Assembly: GCF_015706575.1 (NCBI RefSeq)
Contig: NW_024037048.1
Location: 9,689,512 to 9,753,511, forward strand
Length of the DNA: 64,000 bases
Direction of reading: 5' to 3'
DNA from: Patiria miniata
Lineage: Eukaryota > Echinodermata > Asteroidea > Valvatida > Asterinidae
A program made the translations under genes and the position numbers. The notes under the pieces were generated by a model that saw only the letters and a list, made by a program, of their open reading frames with translations, made no database searches and was not told the origin of the DNA. Positions 47,401 to 57,411 of the stretch are shown piece after piece. Position 1 is the stretch's first letter. The number at the start of each line of letters is the position of its first letter.

Positions 47401-50400
47401 GGAGTTGAAACTGAGGCTCTTAGTGCTAAGCCATTGCAGGGCATCGAAGACCTTTTCTTTTTATATCATCTCAAACAATAGCCAACGTTCATGCCCTCGT
47501 TATGCGTTTTAAGTTTTGCAAAATGGAGGGGTTTGCACGATTGAGGCTATATGGCAAAATAATGTGTCCGGGTCTTATAAGGCCGGACCTTGTGTCGTTT
47601 ATGCTCAGCCGTGCATAATTGAGGCATAGACTTTACTTTAAACCCTCCGCACTGCTCTAGGATGTCACTGGCTCTGCCTCAACATATTGACAGTGATTGC
47701 CGGATGAGTTTGCAGGATTGAGGCTTTATGTCATTTTTAAATGGAGGCATTTGGAGGATTTTGTATATATAGGATTGAGGTTACATCCTAGCAAAAATGC
47801 CCAGGGTGTTACGGTTACTCTTTTTGAGATGCAGTTGACAAAGTGAGTTACCCCAGTTATTTTCAGGACCACACAAAATCACAGACGAAATTGTTCGTCT
47901 ATGCTGCAGCATCAAATTACCTTTATAAATTCAGAAGTTTTAGATTTCATATCTCAAAAAGGCCAATGCATATTGGTCTTCACCTCATTGTTAGTCTGTG
48001 AAAGAACCACGTGTAAACTCAATTTCCACGGGTTATCCCATTTTGACCTTGGGGCAACCTTTCAAAATGGAGCATTCCAAATTCTTAATGGGCGCGAACA
48101 GGTGCTCTGGTCGCGTGTCATGGGGACCCTACAATTGGGCCACGTTCCGCTATAGAGTCCGTTCTTTGTTACCCACTTCAACTCGCACACCTGTCGCGCG
48201 AGGCGCCACGGGGCCATTTCCCCCCATATCTCAATACAATCTTTTATTACAACAATAATTACCTTCGGAAGGTCTGTCCAAAGTACCATTTTTATTCGAC
48301 CTTCTAAAAAGCTTTCATGTACAACTTTTTGTGCGGGCTTGGTCATAATTGTCGATGGTTGAATGAAGCGTGCTGAGTCCTTTTTTGGCTGTATAAAGCG
48401 GTTCGCGTGCGAGTAGTTAAAACGTATTTTTATATGCAAGGCATTGTTACAATAGCGGGAAAACCCATAGGGATTTCCAATTACTGGCAGAAGTAAGGTG
48501 AATTCTTTTTAAGAGATGGAGCACTTAAAGCGAGTGTGAGGCCTTGAAAGCTTAGCCTTCAGCCAAGCGAAGATATTCGATACAAAAAACAAAGAAATTA
48601 GGTAAAATGCCCTATAAATTCAGGACATTGTGCATTGTTAACAAAACATTGTGCCACTACGCGGATGAAACATCCCCCAGAAATACAGTTCATTTATCTC
48701 CTATATAAGGAATTGGTGAAAAAAACTTGTAAAACAAACTACACTGCAAAAACTGTAGTGTTAATTTAACACCATTCGGTATCTATATAGGACAACACCA
48801 GTAAAATGTAACGCCAGATGGTCCTATATATACCAATGGTGTAAATTTAACAGTGCAGTTTTTGCAGTGTAAGAGAACAAAATCATCTACTTTTACATTA
48901 TTAAAAACAAAAATGCACCTTAAAGGGCCCATTTCATGGACTTTTCTTTCTAAATGCAATCCTTGAAATGAGTCTGTGTAGGCCTATTCCATTCTACTTT
49001 GCCATTTTAAGGGTTTATTGTTCGTTTTTTATGCTAATGAAACATTCCATATTCATGAGCAAAATTGTGATGTCATTAAAAGCGGAAACGTCAGTTTCAC
49101 ATACAATAAAAAGTCGCCAGAATGTTAAGGGTTTTGGAGGATTCGTTTTTTGCTTTCATTGGTTCATGTTCCAGTATATATATACAACAAGAAGACAATG
49201 AGAAAGCTTATGCGTAGATATTTTCAATAAGCAGAATTTTGGGGTTAACACAAAGAGAAAAACTTTAAGTTGGTGTAGGCCTATACGTGATTTTGGGGTG
49301 TGGCACCTTACACATTTTCCAATAGTTTTGAGTTGAACTGATAATTTTCTAGCATTATATATTAGTAAACTGCTTTCCAATGAGGCATCGCACTAGAAAA
49401 AAATTGACCCACGACAATTAAGTTCAACTTGTGAATTAAGAGTGGGACGCTTCTAATTCGTTGTAAATATAGTTGGCGCAATTTCTGAACTATGGAGCGC
49501 GCAATTTTAAACCAATTTTTAAAACTGTATAAAGGCCTGCAAAATACAAACAAGCTTGTTACAGGACATTCCTTTAAATTTCGTTCGGAAAAGAAAATCG
49601 AAATTAAAAAAAAAACCGCGTATATACCAACTTTAATCTGAAGGGTGTGTTGCTTAAGTGACATCACAGCATCAGCGCCCTCACTTGTTATGAAAAGCGT
49701 GAAACATTTCAAATTAAAAATTGGCACTTTGCAAAAAAATTACCAGAAAGAGATGTCTCATACACACAGCTTTTATACAGAGGAATGGCTTCAAATCTCA
49801 AAAAAATGCACTGTAAAATTCATTTTATGTAACCTTTAAAAGTCCGAAGAGCGTTCCATACTTGTATTCTTATGGTTAATTAAAAAGCCTTAAAATATTC
49901 AAAAAAATTAAAAGCTAAAAGCTTCTAAAACAATTGGATAACTGTATATCATCGCAAAATCACGCAACTTGCAATCCTTCTCTGTGAATAGGGATATCCT
50001 AGTATGTCGTGTATAGACGCTATCGGTATCTCCGATCTAATTGGCTCTAATAATGACTTCCTCCCTGCGGTAAATGGGCCCGCCTGTAAAAGGGTGTAGC
50101 ACCCTTCCTGAACTAGACTTGACCTCAAGTCGGTATTAGCTTGTCATTGGACACATGATAATCACCATTGCATATTGAAGCAGCACCGTTTGGCTGATCA
50201 GACTTGAAATCAAGCCTTTTCCTGGAATGTATGCGTAACAGGAATGGGCACAGCATAACCGCTAATTGTAGAACGTAATAGCGGTTCCTATTGGGTTTGA
50301 AACGTTGTTATTACTCAATTGTTGATTTCAAGTTGTGATAAAGAGGCGTTTACTCTACTCTTTCCTCTTATTACGGCACCACACCTTTTCTCCAACAGAT

Positions 50401-51242
50401 CTGAACTGATATTTTCTCTGCATTTTGTGTTTATTGTTGACGAACTTGGTTTGATGGATTCTGAAAGTTTGAGAAAACTTCCACTTCAAAATTTGTGTTT
50501 AACAATGAAACACTTTTCTAAACACTTTCTTGCTATCAGTTTGTAAACATGTTTTAATACTTAACATGTTTAGAGTAAGCATGGATATTGTTTATGGAAC
50601 ATTGATGTTAAGGAATTGAAGTTAAACACATTAATGTTTAGCTTCTAAACATGTTTACAATGTAATCGCAAGATTGTGTTTAATTGCCAAACACAGTTTT
50701 TAGAGTGTAGGGTTTGAATCTGGCTACATGGCACTGTTAGGAAAATACAGGACATGGCTTCAGGAAAAGAAAACTCTGGTTTCAGTCAAAGATGGCTTAT
50801 TATTCAATGAAATTATTTTATGTCAATCTTTTAGTCTTCTCTTTGTCGCGGTCACGTTCAAAGGTCAAAGTCAGGGTCAAAGGTCACTGTCGGGGTAGTT
50901 AGCTTAGAAACATAATGAAGATTGAAAACTCTGTCTTACGGAAATCTTTTCTTTGTTTTTCTGTCTGTGTTTGTAGGTGAGCGACCGTTCCCCTGCACGT
51001 GGCCGGACTGCAACAAGCGGTTTGCGCGTTCCGACGAGCTGGCCCGTCACTACCGCACCCACACCGGGGAGAAGCGGTTCTGCTGCCCGCTGTGCGAGAA
51101 GCGCTTCATGCGCAGCGACCACCTGATGAAGCACGCCCGGCGGCACGCCAACTTCCACCCGAGCCTGCTGAAGCGGCCCCGCAGCCTGGCCGACTCCCTC
51201 AGCGACCGGTCGGCTAATTCTAGCCCCGTCAACTCCCCTTGA
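40850..51242 (+). CDS. KLF13: KLF9/13 (BTEB) subfamily Kruppel-like factor, two exons, 282 aa
   Basis: Nuclear zinc-finger factor expected to bind GC/CACCC boxes. Exons 40850-41432 and 50977-51242 join in phase 1 at the Gly of the first TGE linker, the usual position in this family. Residues 23-37 ([15 protein letters not shown]) match the SIN3-interacting helix of KLF9/13/14/16. A second hydrophobic helix ([14 protein letters not shown]) resembles the LVTIAKSLLDLNKY region of KLF9. Three C2H2 fingers lie at C171-H193, C201-H223 and C231-H251, with TGE(K/R) linkers and the [16 protein letters not shown] and RSDHLMKH recognition helices. The tail after ARRHANFHP is closest to KLF13. Length is near the family norm. 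It is probably the single invertebrate gene ancestral to KLF9/13/14/16, so the symbol is approximate. Confidence 0.95.
41525..41547. repeat. (TGTACA)n microsatellite
   Basis: TGTACATGTACATG repeats just inside the intron. Similar short runs occur at about 42135 and 43466. Confidence 0.9.
44211..44446. mobile_element. ~236-bp foldback MITE (family G), copy 1
   Basis: Ends CACTCTAAAAAAAAATGTGT and the inverted CACTGCAAAAAATGTGTTTA; GTGTTTAATTGCTAAACAC-like blocks recur as inverted pairs, and AAACATGTTTAGTATTTAAG lies inside. Related copy at 50482-50707 in the same intron. Confidence 0.75.
47100..47300. mobile_element. ~200-bp MITE (family C), copy 1
   Basis: Perfect 11-base terminal inverted repeats ATGGACCGATC / GATCGGTCCAT, followed inward by matching GCACCGCCCA and TGGGCGGGGC. 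The interior has CCAATCACAGCCGTGATTTG and CACGTGG blocks shared with copy 2 at 51770-51948. Confidence 0.88.
47510..47815. mobile_element. MITE family D, copy 2 (inverted, partial)
   Basis: Minus-strand match to 31350-31759: GGATTGAGGTTACATCCTAG, then GGACCTTGTGTCGTTTATGC and TCAGCCGTGCATAA correspond to the complements of copy 1. The right end (AGGGTGTTACGGTTA) is degraded and the left end incomplete. Confidence 0.8.
48741..48870. mobile_element. 130-bp foldback MITE
   Basis: ACACTGCAAAAACTG at the left end and its exact complement at the right, with inverted GTGTTAATTTAACACCATT-like and GGTCCTATATA-like segments pairing inward. The end sequence resembles that of family G. Confidence 0.85.
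48920..49700 (-). repeat. Dispersed mosaic repeat (family B), copy 3
   Basis: Block X is on the plus strand (CCATATTCATGAGCAAAATT, about 49050). Z (about 49270-49310), Y (GGCGCAATTTCTGAACTATG, about 49473) and W (CATCACAGCATCAGCGCCCT, about 49663) are on the minus strand. Block X thus sits as an inverted end relative to Y-Z, as at 37900. Confidence 0.65.
50482..50707. mobile_element. ~226-bp foldback MITE (family G), copy 2
   Basis: Ends CACTTCAAAATTTGTGTTTA and the complement of CACAGTTTTTAGAGTG. It carries AAACATGTTTAGAGTAAGC and AAACATGTTTACAATGTAA, as in copy 1. Confidence 0.72.
50874..50886 (+). promoter_or_regulatory. DR1 nuclear-receptor motif upstream of KLF exon 2
   Basis: GGGTCAAAGGTCA is a DR1 (two half sites, one-base spacer), preceded by AAGGTCAAAGTCA, about 90 bp before the exon. 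It may be regulatory or a remnant of the GGTCAAAGGTCA repeat family seen at 34925-35180. Confidence 0.35.
50977..51242 (+). CDS. KLF13: KLF9/13-like gene, exon 2
   Basis: Acceptor TTTGTAG|GTGAGCG. Encodes the linker, fingers 2 and 3, and a Ser/Pro-rich tail ([19 protein letters not shown]) ending at TGA 51240-51242. GC content rises sharply over the exon, as expected for coding sequence in this AT-rich setting. Confidence 0.96.
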
Positions 51243-51769
51243 ACGTGTTCTGTAACTCAACCTGGGCATAGAGATAATTCCATAGCGAACATGATCACTG
51301 AATACCTCATTTTCTGGAAGAAAACAAGACTTCCTTTTTTTATGTAAAATCGTTTTATGTGCTGCACTGAGATTTTTTTGTATTCTCCAAAACAAATTCA
51401 AGTTTGTATTCAGTATATTCCAGTTGTTTGAGAAAGTAAAAGACTACCAGGCAAAACACGTGCAGTAAAGGAATATATGTAGTGTGCAGGAACCAGCTAA
51501 GGCTATGAAATAAAAATAGTGACCAATTTGGTAAGTTTTGAAATCTAGAATTCATGTTTAAGTGTGTGTGGCGTGATTTTTCTAATGTCATTGTTAAAAT
51601 TCGGCATAATGGAGTTTTGAAAGTATACAGTTTGAAGTTGTGGAGTTGATTTTAGTATTATTACTATTATGATAATTGTGTTGTTTTCACAGTGTATTCT
51701 CCCTATTAATTTATAATGTGTGTTGTGTGTTTTGAAGAGTAAGGCTGAATAGCGAAAGTGTAATCAAAA
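51243..51769 (+). other. KLF 3' UTR
   Basis: A polyadenylation hexamer AATAAA lies at 51509-51514, 267 bases after the stop, so a short 3' UTR is plausible. Confidence 0.5.
51509..51514 (+). terminator. Candidate KLF poly(A) signal
   Basis: AATAAA within GAAATAAAAATAG, followed by T-rich and then GT-rich sequence. Other signals further down cannot be excluded. Confidence 0.45.
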
Positions 51770-51948
51770 ATGGACCGATCCATTAGGACCCGCCCCCATG
51801 GTGTTTTGACCAATCACAGCCGTGATTCGTGTCCAACAAAGCGCAAGTGCGTATACGACGCGCACGTTTTTAAACATGCAGTATTGCATTGGTCTGGTTC
51901 ACGTGGTGTTGCCCACGTGTGTGGGCGGGGCTTACAGGACCGCTCCAT
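51770..51948. mobile_element. ~180-bp MITE (family C), copy 2
   Basis: Left end ATGGACCGATCC and right GGACCGCTCCAT; shares GGTGTTTTGACCAATCACAG, CACGTGGT and GTGGGCGGGGCTTA with copy 1, in the same orientation. Confidence 0.85.
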
Positions 51949-53247
51949 TGATAAAATAGGTTGGGTTGTTTTTCGTATTTATGAATATTGACATTTTAAC
52001 TCGTAAGTTTGCTCCAGTGATACATGCAGTAATCTTGATTCCAACGTGTATATATTTAAGTCAAGAAAATGGGTTTTTATCTTAACTGTACACAAAACAG
52101 AGGACAAAATACTTTATACACCAAACTCGTTTGTTGTAATTTCACCACCCGACCAAGAACAAGAAAACCACGGTGAAGCTATACATAATAAGTGCACTTT
52201 CTAGATTTGTAAATAATGTTGTAATATTTAAACCATATATAATCTATATTTTAGAGTGGGTTAAAGTAATGCTGGTGTAGGGGTTAGTGATTTTATTAAG
52301 TATTTTGAGTTTTGATGTCGACTTCCGACAAACGACAGGCTGGTTTTCTGTCTTGTAGGAAAGTTTTAATGGAATTTTGAAAACATCGTACGTAGGCGTT
52401 TTACGCACCCCACTGCTTTATCCAAGGGCATCGGTAATGGCAGAACACTTAATGCAAAATTGTGAATGAAACGCAAAGCATTGTGGGTAGCTAACCCTCA
52501 TGCTTATTCATGACGGTTTGACCTAGGTCAAAATAGTCCAATGGGAGCTCACAAACAAATTAACTGTCGGCGCCTTTGAATAAGACGTTGAGTATACCAG
52601 AGAATACGTTGTTGAAAGTTTGCTTTGAACACTTGTGTATTTTGAACGGGGATAAAGGAACAAAAATGGTTTTGAATTATGCATAATCATTATGAAAAAT
52701 GAATATATGCATGCAATTAACATAAATTGGGTTCGCATGTTTTCTCAAAAGAGGAAATTTGGATCATGCAGGCTTTGCATTTTGAATATTCCAATTGTTT
52801 TAAGAACTACTACAAAATTTATTCCTATGCACAACTTGTTTTTGAATCAATATGAATTTTTTGTCTGGCCGGGCAGTTCAGCATGCTACGGTCAGAATTT
52901 GAAACAAATCGGGTATACGTTTTGGACGTTTTTCAGGAACGAAACTGGGTGTTTCTCTCGTTCTGGAACAAAATGGAGAGTGTTAAAACGGATTGATTAA
53001 AAGATTTGTTTGACTAAAAACTCTTAACTTATTTATCTCTTCCTCAGTAGTTAAATTAAATATATATTTATTAAAAGAAACAATTGTAGATAAAAGGCAT
53101 TCTGTAGATAAATATTAATCCTTGATATTTGTTTATAAACCTGTATTTTTAATTATATTTTGAAAAGAAATAAGGAACGGACTATTTTTGTGAAGGAATT
53201 TTTTATTCAGGTGGCGCACACTTGAAACGGTGCCAATACGAATGTGA
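51949..53247. other. Intergenic stretch between KLF and LRR genes
   Basis: AT-rich and non-coding as far as I can see. A CTACCCACAATGCTTTGC-like sequence (minus strand, about 52470-52490) resembles a ZNF143/Staf motif but has no gene nearby to explain it. Confidence 0.45.
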
Positions 53248-53363
53248 GAATGGGGGACTTTTGAGACGTTGGTGGCAGCATTCATGCTCAATGTGACTCA
53301 ACGCAAACAATAAAAAAGTACCGGTGCGTTTGCTGCCACCACCGTCTCAAAAGTCTCCCATTG
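53248..53363. mobile_element. ~116-bp foldback MITE
   Basis: Arms GAATGGGGGACTTTTGAGAC... and ...GTCTCAAAAGTCTCCCATT, each about 32 bases ending at GGTGGCAGCA / TGCTGCCACC, around a ~50-base loop. Confidence 0.8.
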
Positions 53364-54225
53364 CTGGAAAAGTTGGAGGAACAACGAATGAGTATGCAAA
53401 CAAGAAAATAAAAGGATAATAAATATTTAAAAAATTCGAAACTGCCTGTGCTTGTTCAGTTGGAATTTGTTCCTATTTTTATGTGTGTTGACAGCCCCGC
53501 CCCCCCCACAAAAAAAATAAATTTAAAAAACTTAAACAAAATAAATACAACATATATATTTTTTATCATTGGACGTAAAAAAACCTTGTTATTCTGTTTC
53601 AAAATTAATTGCATTGCTCGTTTTGAAACGAATCATACCTTTGATCTTTCGAATATGACGAAAACAATGTTAACCCCTCCCCCCCCCCCCCGGCAACAAA
53701 AAAAGTCGGTACGAACAGTCAAAAATAGTCATTTAGATTCCTCTTCCTTTTAATAACTCAAAAGACACTTCCTTGGCAAGCAGGACATTTCAGATTTTTT
53801 TTGTGGGCGGGGGGGGGGGGGGGGGTGCACCGGGGCACTGAAAAGTTTGGGGAGGGGCACGCCCCCCGGGGCCCCTTGGCTACGCAGGGGGTAAGAATTT
53901 TATGGTAAAGATTTTTTATGAAGTACAAAGATTTGTTCCAACTTAGTCATTCAACGTTTGAGCATCATTTTCAGCAGCACGATGCGAAAGGCTTAATCGC
54001 CCTCATTATTTTCTTGTTCCGCCCCCCCCCCCCCCCCCCCCATTTTCCCATTAAAAAGGTCTTGAAGTTTGATTTTAAAACTCATTATTTTGTGAATGCT
54101 CCCACCTCACTACACAGTGCAGTGGGCCAACATATGTATACTTTCTGCAAGTTGCTGGCCGCGCCACCAAAAGCGAGTTTACTCACGGTGAATTGAAATA
54201 GCGCCACCATTAGTCTGTCACTGTC
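53364..54225. other. Upstream of the LRR gene; homopolymer-rich
   Basis: Four C or G runs (about 53498, 53681, 53809 and 54021) and no coding signal. Confidence 0.5.
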
Positions 54226-54236
54226 GCCGCCATTTT
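54226..54236 (-). promoter_or_regulatory. YY1-type motif in the LRR gene leader
   Basis: GCCGCCATTTT (AAAATGGCGGC on the minus strand), about 175 bp before the start codon. This is a common position for YY1 near transcription starts. Confidence 0.45.
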
Positions 54237-54408
54237 TAGAAATGTACAAAGCACGGCAGCGGTAGAACTTCGCAAGGGAGTTTTTGTTGAAGCTGGAATC
54301 CTTTTTTTAGAAGTAAAGACTGTAAAAGGTAACAGCATGTTTGCAACATTAACACAGTATTTGTCCAGTGGATAGGAAGATAGGACTACTACTGTGTTTT
54401 TTTTAAAC

Positions 54409-55197
54409 ATGTCGAAAGAGCCGCACGAATCGTTGGGACAAGTTGGACATGTTGGAAACCATGGAAACATTGTCGAAGATGTGGAGAAGGCGGTTTGCGA
54501 GGCCGTTGCTAGCCAGCAGAGGGTGTTAAATTTGAGCCACAGGGGCATATCCATACTTCCAGCAAGTGCCCAGAGGTTGACCCATGTTCGGAGACTCTTG
54601 CTGAACAACAACAACCTCATCATGCCCCCGTCGGAGCTGGTGGCATTGGAAAACCTGGAAGAGTTGATTCTGGACGAGAACAAGTTGACGCTTTTGCCGT
54701 CCGGTTTCGGCCGTCTGACCAATTTAACATATCTTAGTCTTAGCCATAATCAGTTAGGTTGCCTGCCGGCAGAAATCGGCGACCTGCGGAACTTGCAACA
54801 GCTCTGGGTCGTGGGGACGCAGTTGGTATCCCTACCGACCTCGATTGGGTTGCTGGGCGCGTTGGAGAAACTCGGAGCTCGGGATAATGTTATAACGTCC
54901 CTGCCCAACGAGTTCTGCCAACTCCGGCGATTAAGATGGTTGAGCCTAGCGAAGAACAATCTCAGGGATCTTCCCGCCCACTTTGGCCGGCTCGCGGAGC
55001 TGGCGTTCTGCGACCTGAGCGAGAACAATTTCAGCGAGGTTTCGCAATCTATTACAGAACTGCCGAAACTCTCATCGTTGATTCTTCAAGGAAATCAGAT
55101 CACCGAGCTCCCCGATGATCGCCTGCTAGGTTTGTCTCGGCTTACTAAACTGGACTTGAGGACAAATCCCTTGAAAAACAGACCCAACCACTGGAAG
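54409..55197 (+). CDS. LRR gene, exon 1 (codons 1-263)
   Basis: Holds the N-terminal helix (EDVEKAVCEAVASQQ) and all ten LRRs. The donor GTAAAC follows the HWK codons, just after the repeat domain, so the intron separates the LRR domain from the C-terminal module. Confidence 0.92.
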
Positions 55198-56914
55198 GTA
55201 AACTAATGTTTTGTTTCTTATTCCAAACATTTATTTTAAATTGGTTGTCAAATAATGCTTTTGTTTACACAGTCTGAATTTAGGACTTTTGGTACATTTA
55301 CATGATGTATAGGCCCTATGTTAGGCCCCCAAAAATAGTTCTGCTTCCGGTTTCCCTACCTACCCTATTCTGACAGCCCCTACCCCTAATTTTTTATGGG
55401 AAAAATTAGAAGAAAAAAGAAAAACAACAACATCAATTTCTATGTTTTACCCTTGACTACACGCAGACACCTCCATATGATTGTTCACAAAAAATTGCAT
55501 TCCCTATCTACCTACCTACCCTTCTTTCAAATGCCATGTACATGATCATGGTAATCAGAAGCAGAACTTTTTTTTTGTTTTTTTGCCTAACGTTTTTGTG
55601 ACAACTCTGAATTTGGTAGATGTATTAGACTAGACCCGTAAACGTGGCTATAAATTAATACGTAGCCAGGGATAACATTGTCTGGACTTTTGACGTGTTC
55701 AAAATCCCAGTTGGAACCCAGTCGCGAAATTTAACTGTATGTTCAGTACTTACAATAAGAGCTTATCCCAGAACTTAATAATAATAATAATAATAAAGAA
55801 ATTTATAAAGCGCAGACAATCGCAGAAAAATCCACCTCAAGGCGCTTAAACAAAAAATAAACATACAAACTGTGATAACTTCCAGTGCCTGGTATAGGAT
55901 CTGTCAAATGTTGCAAAGAAATTTCGAGGCCAAAAATTGAGCCCAACATGAACGTGTACATATACGTGAAACATTTCGAAAGTCCAGAGATGAACGGAAC
56001 GTGGCTATGTAGCTACATGGTATGGAAATTACAGGTCTAGTATTAGACCTACCTGGTTTATTTTGTTCTGTGAACTGCTAATATTGTTTATCCTATCGTT
56101 TCGGTTTGCGTTAACACCATGTGGTAATAACTACAGCTTAGAAGATGATATTAGTTCTCAAAAGAACTTATCCTGCTTATTATCAACTCTGCTAAGTAGT
56201 TTTTTGTTCTAAGCGAACTTGGCTTTGGAGACCAAAGACAAGTTAGTTTAGAACTTACAGCAGGACTGTTCTTATCAGAACAAAAACTACTTAGCAAAGT
56301 TGATAATAAGCATGATAAGCAGGACAAGTTCTTTTCAGAACTAATATCTTCTAAGCAGTAGTTATTACCACACGGTGTTACCGCAAACCGAAACGATACC
56401 GATACCCCACCATGCAAAGCCTCAAATCTTATATCGTTTATCCTGTTCCCTTTGCATAACATGACCCCAATTTTTGTATGCTGAGGGTTAAAATAAAGGA
56501 AAGAATGTAGTATCCAGATGCCACTTCTTCTGAGAGTCCAACAAAATTGGAAATGTTTCTCAGTCCTAGATGCACATCTTTTCAACATTTTTGTAATGAC
56601 CGACCTCCATTGAGATAAAATTTGATGAAAAAAAGTATCGTCAGGATGCGACATTCTTTCCAAAATATGAACAGGCGTACCCAGTAAACATGTTAAAGCT
56701 AATCTCCAGAGAGAAAGATGATCAGAGGCTTGTTAAATTCCTTCAGGGTCTCGATTTTATCCTGCTCGGGTCTGTACCGACAAGTACAAGCATAAATGAG
56801 GGTGGAGCCAATGCCAGCAGTGAAGAGGAGGAAGAAGATGCAACAGACGGCGACGATGAGGAAGATTCTGAGGAACGGAACGGTGGACTTGACAATGAGT
56901 CGAAGTCAGTGTGA
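54409..56914 (+). CDS. Leucine-rich-repeat protein, two exons, 342 aa
   Basis: Exons 54409-55197 and 56675-56914 join in phase 0 (donor AAG|GTAAAC, acceptor GAACAG|GCG). The start is the ATG giving MSKEPHESLG. Residues about 40-255 form ten LRRs of about 23 residues with the LxxLxLxxNxLxxLPxxIxxLxx pattern (for example LTYLSLSHNQLGCLPAEIGD). The last repeat ends in LDLRTNPL. There is no signal peptide, membrane segment, kinase or death domain, so it is likely a cytoplasmic or nuclear scaffold of the SHOC2/short-LRR type. Exon 2 adds MLKLISREKDDQRLVKFLQG, then a highly acidic tail (EEEEEDATDGDDEEDSEE). I cannot assign an orthologue. Repeat 5 has VVGTQL where the Asn ladder residue is normally found. 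Confidence 0.92.
55322..55595. mobile_element. Weak foldback in the LRR intron
   Basis: TAGGCCCCCAAAAATAGTTC and TGCTTCCGG at the left pair with a right end containing AGAAGCAGAACTTTTTTTTT and GCCTAA. CCTACCTACCC occurs on both sides in direct orientation. Edges uncertain. Confidence 0.45.
55627..56048. mobile_element. ~420-bp MITE with ACTAGACCYGTAA ends
   Basis: Left TTAGACTAGACCCGTAAACG and right TACAGGTCTAGTATTAGACC are inverted repeats, with GTGGCTATAAA/ATGTAGCTACAT-type sequence further in. The interior has a (AAT)n run at 55777-55796, then ATTTATAAAGCGCAGAC and AAGGCGCTTAAA, a short inverted GCGC(T)TTA pair. Confidence 0.55.
56094..56398. mobile_element. ~305-bp foldback with TATCGTTTCGGTTTGCG ends
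   Basis: Arms of about 115 bases: TATCGTTTCGGTTTGCG, TAACACCATGTGGTAATAAC, TTAGAAGATGATATTAGTTC and TGATAATAAGCAGG-type segments each have inverted partners. The loop is about 75 bases. Little arm divergence suggests a fairly recent insertion. Confidence 0.88.
56675..56914 (+). CDS. LRR gene, exon 2 (codons 264-342 and stop)
   Basis: The acceptor AACAG at 56670-56674 is the only nearby one that keeps phase 0; the next AG (56684) breaks frame. Encodes AYPVNMLKLISREKDDQRLV, a short amphipathic helix, then the Glu/Asp-rich tail. Stop TGA 56912-56914. Confidence 0.85.
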   Translation, partial: AYPVNMLKLISREKDDQRLVKFLQGLDFILLGSVPTSTSINEGGANASSEEEEEDATDGDDEEDSEERNGGLDNESKSV

Positions 56915-56949
56915 TGCACACAGCCATCGCTAGAGGATGGGTGAGGGGG

Positions 56950-57411
56950 TCAGACAAGTCGACTGTTGAGACAAATCGACTCGGGACAAGTCGACTGTTG
57001 AGACAACTCGACCGTTGAGACCACTCGACCGTATGTGCGATAAATGGAAAGACAAGTCGACCGTTGAGACAAGTCGCCTCGCATGATTTTGGGCCTAGTT
57101 TTGGGGATAGTACCGGGGATTTTGACGGCGGCTGATCGCCGTTTGGGAGTTATGACACATGACTTTGTTTTGTTGCATAGAGCAGAGCTGAGCCGATATA
57201 GCGCAGCGTGATTGTCCGTGCATGCACATTGTTCGTTTTTGCCGGGCCTGTGCGCGTGGCCGTACCGTGCACGTGCCGTGCACGTTAGCTGTCTCAACGG
57301 TCGAGTTGTCCCGAGTCGAGTTGTCTTAACGGTCGACTTGTCTCAACGGTCGAGTTGTCTCAATGGTCGACTTGTCCCAAGTCGAGTTGTCTCAACGGTC
57401 GACTTGTCTGA
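56950..57411. mobile_element. 462-bp foldback with arms of short tandem repeats
   Basis: The left arm (about 56950-57079) repeats GACAAGTCGACYGTTGA and GACAACTCGACCGTTGAGAC units. The right arm (about 57287-57411) carries the complements (GTCTCAACGGTCGACTTGTC). The outermost bases TCAGACAAGTCGAC are mirrored as GTCGACTTGTCTGA. A unique core of about 205 bases lies between. It starts 35 bp after the LRR stop codon, so it is probably in that gene's 3' UTR. Arms of tandem repeats recall Drosophila FB elements in structure. Confidence 0.85.

Larger units (their letters stand above)
41433..50976. other. KLF intron, 9,544 bp
   Basis: No coding exon found inside. It hosts a (TGTACA)n microsatellite, poly-G at about 43861-43874, several foldback MITEs, one family-B and one inverted family-D repeat. 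The stretches 41560-44210, 44447-47099, 47816-48740 and 49701-50481 contain nothing else I can assign. The fragment at about 45320-45490 has GACTTAAGCA/GAGTTAAGCA repeats of unknown origin. Confidence 0.85.
55198..56674. other. LRR gene intron, 1,477 bp, mostly MITEs
   Basis: Three separate inverted-repeat elements occupy more than half of it (55322-55595, 55627-56048, 56094-56398). Confidence 0.85.

Noticed and set aside
50999-51217. Alternative frames over KLF exon 2
   Set aside because: GC-rich shadows of the zinc-finger frame.
54394-54408. Upstream start of the LRR frame (GTG)
   Set aside because: Not an ATG; the first true ATG is 54409.
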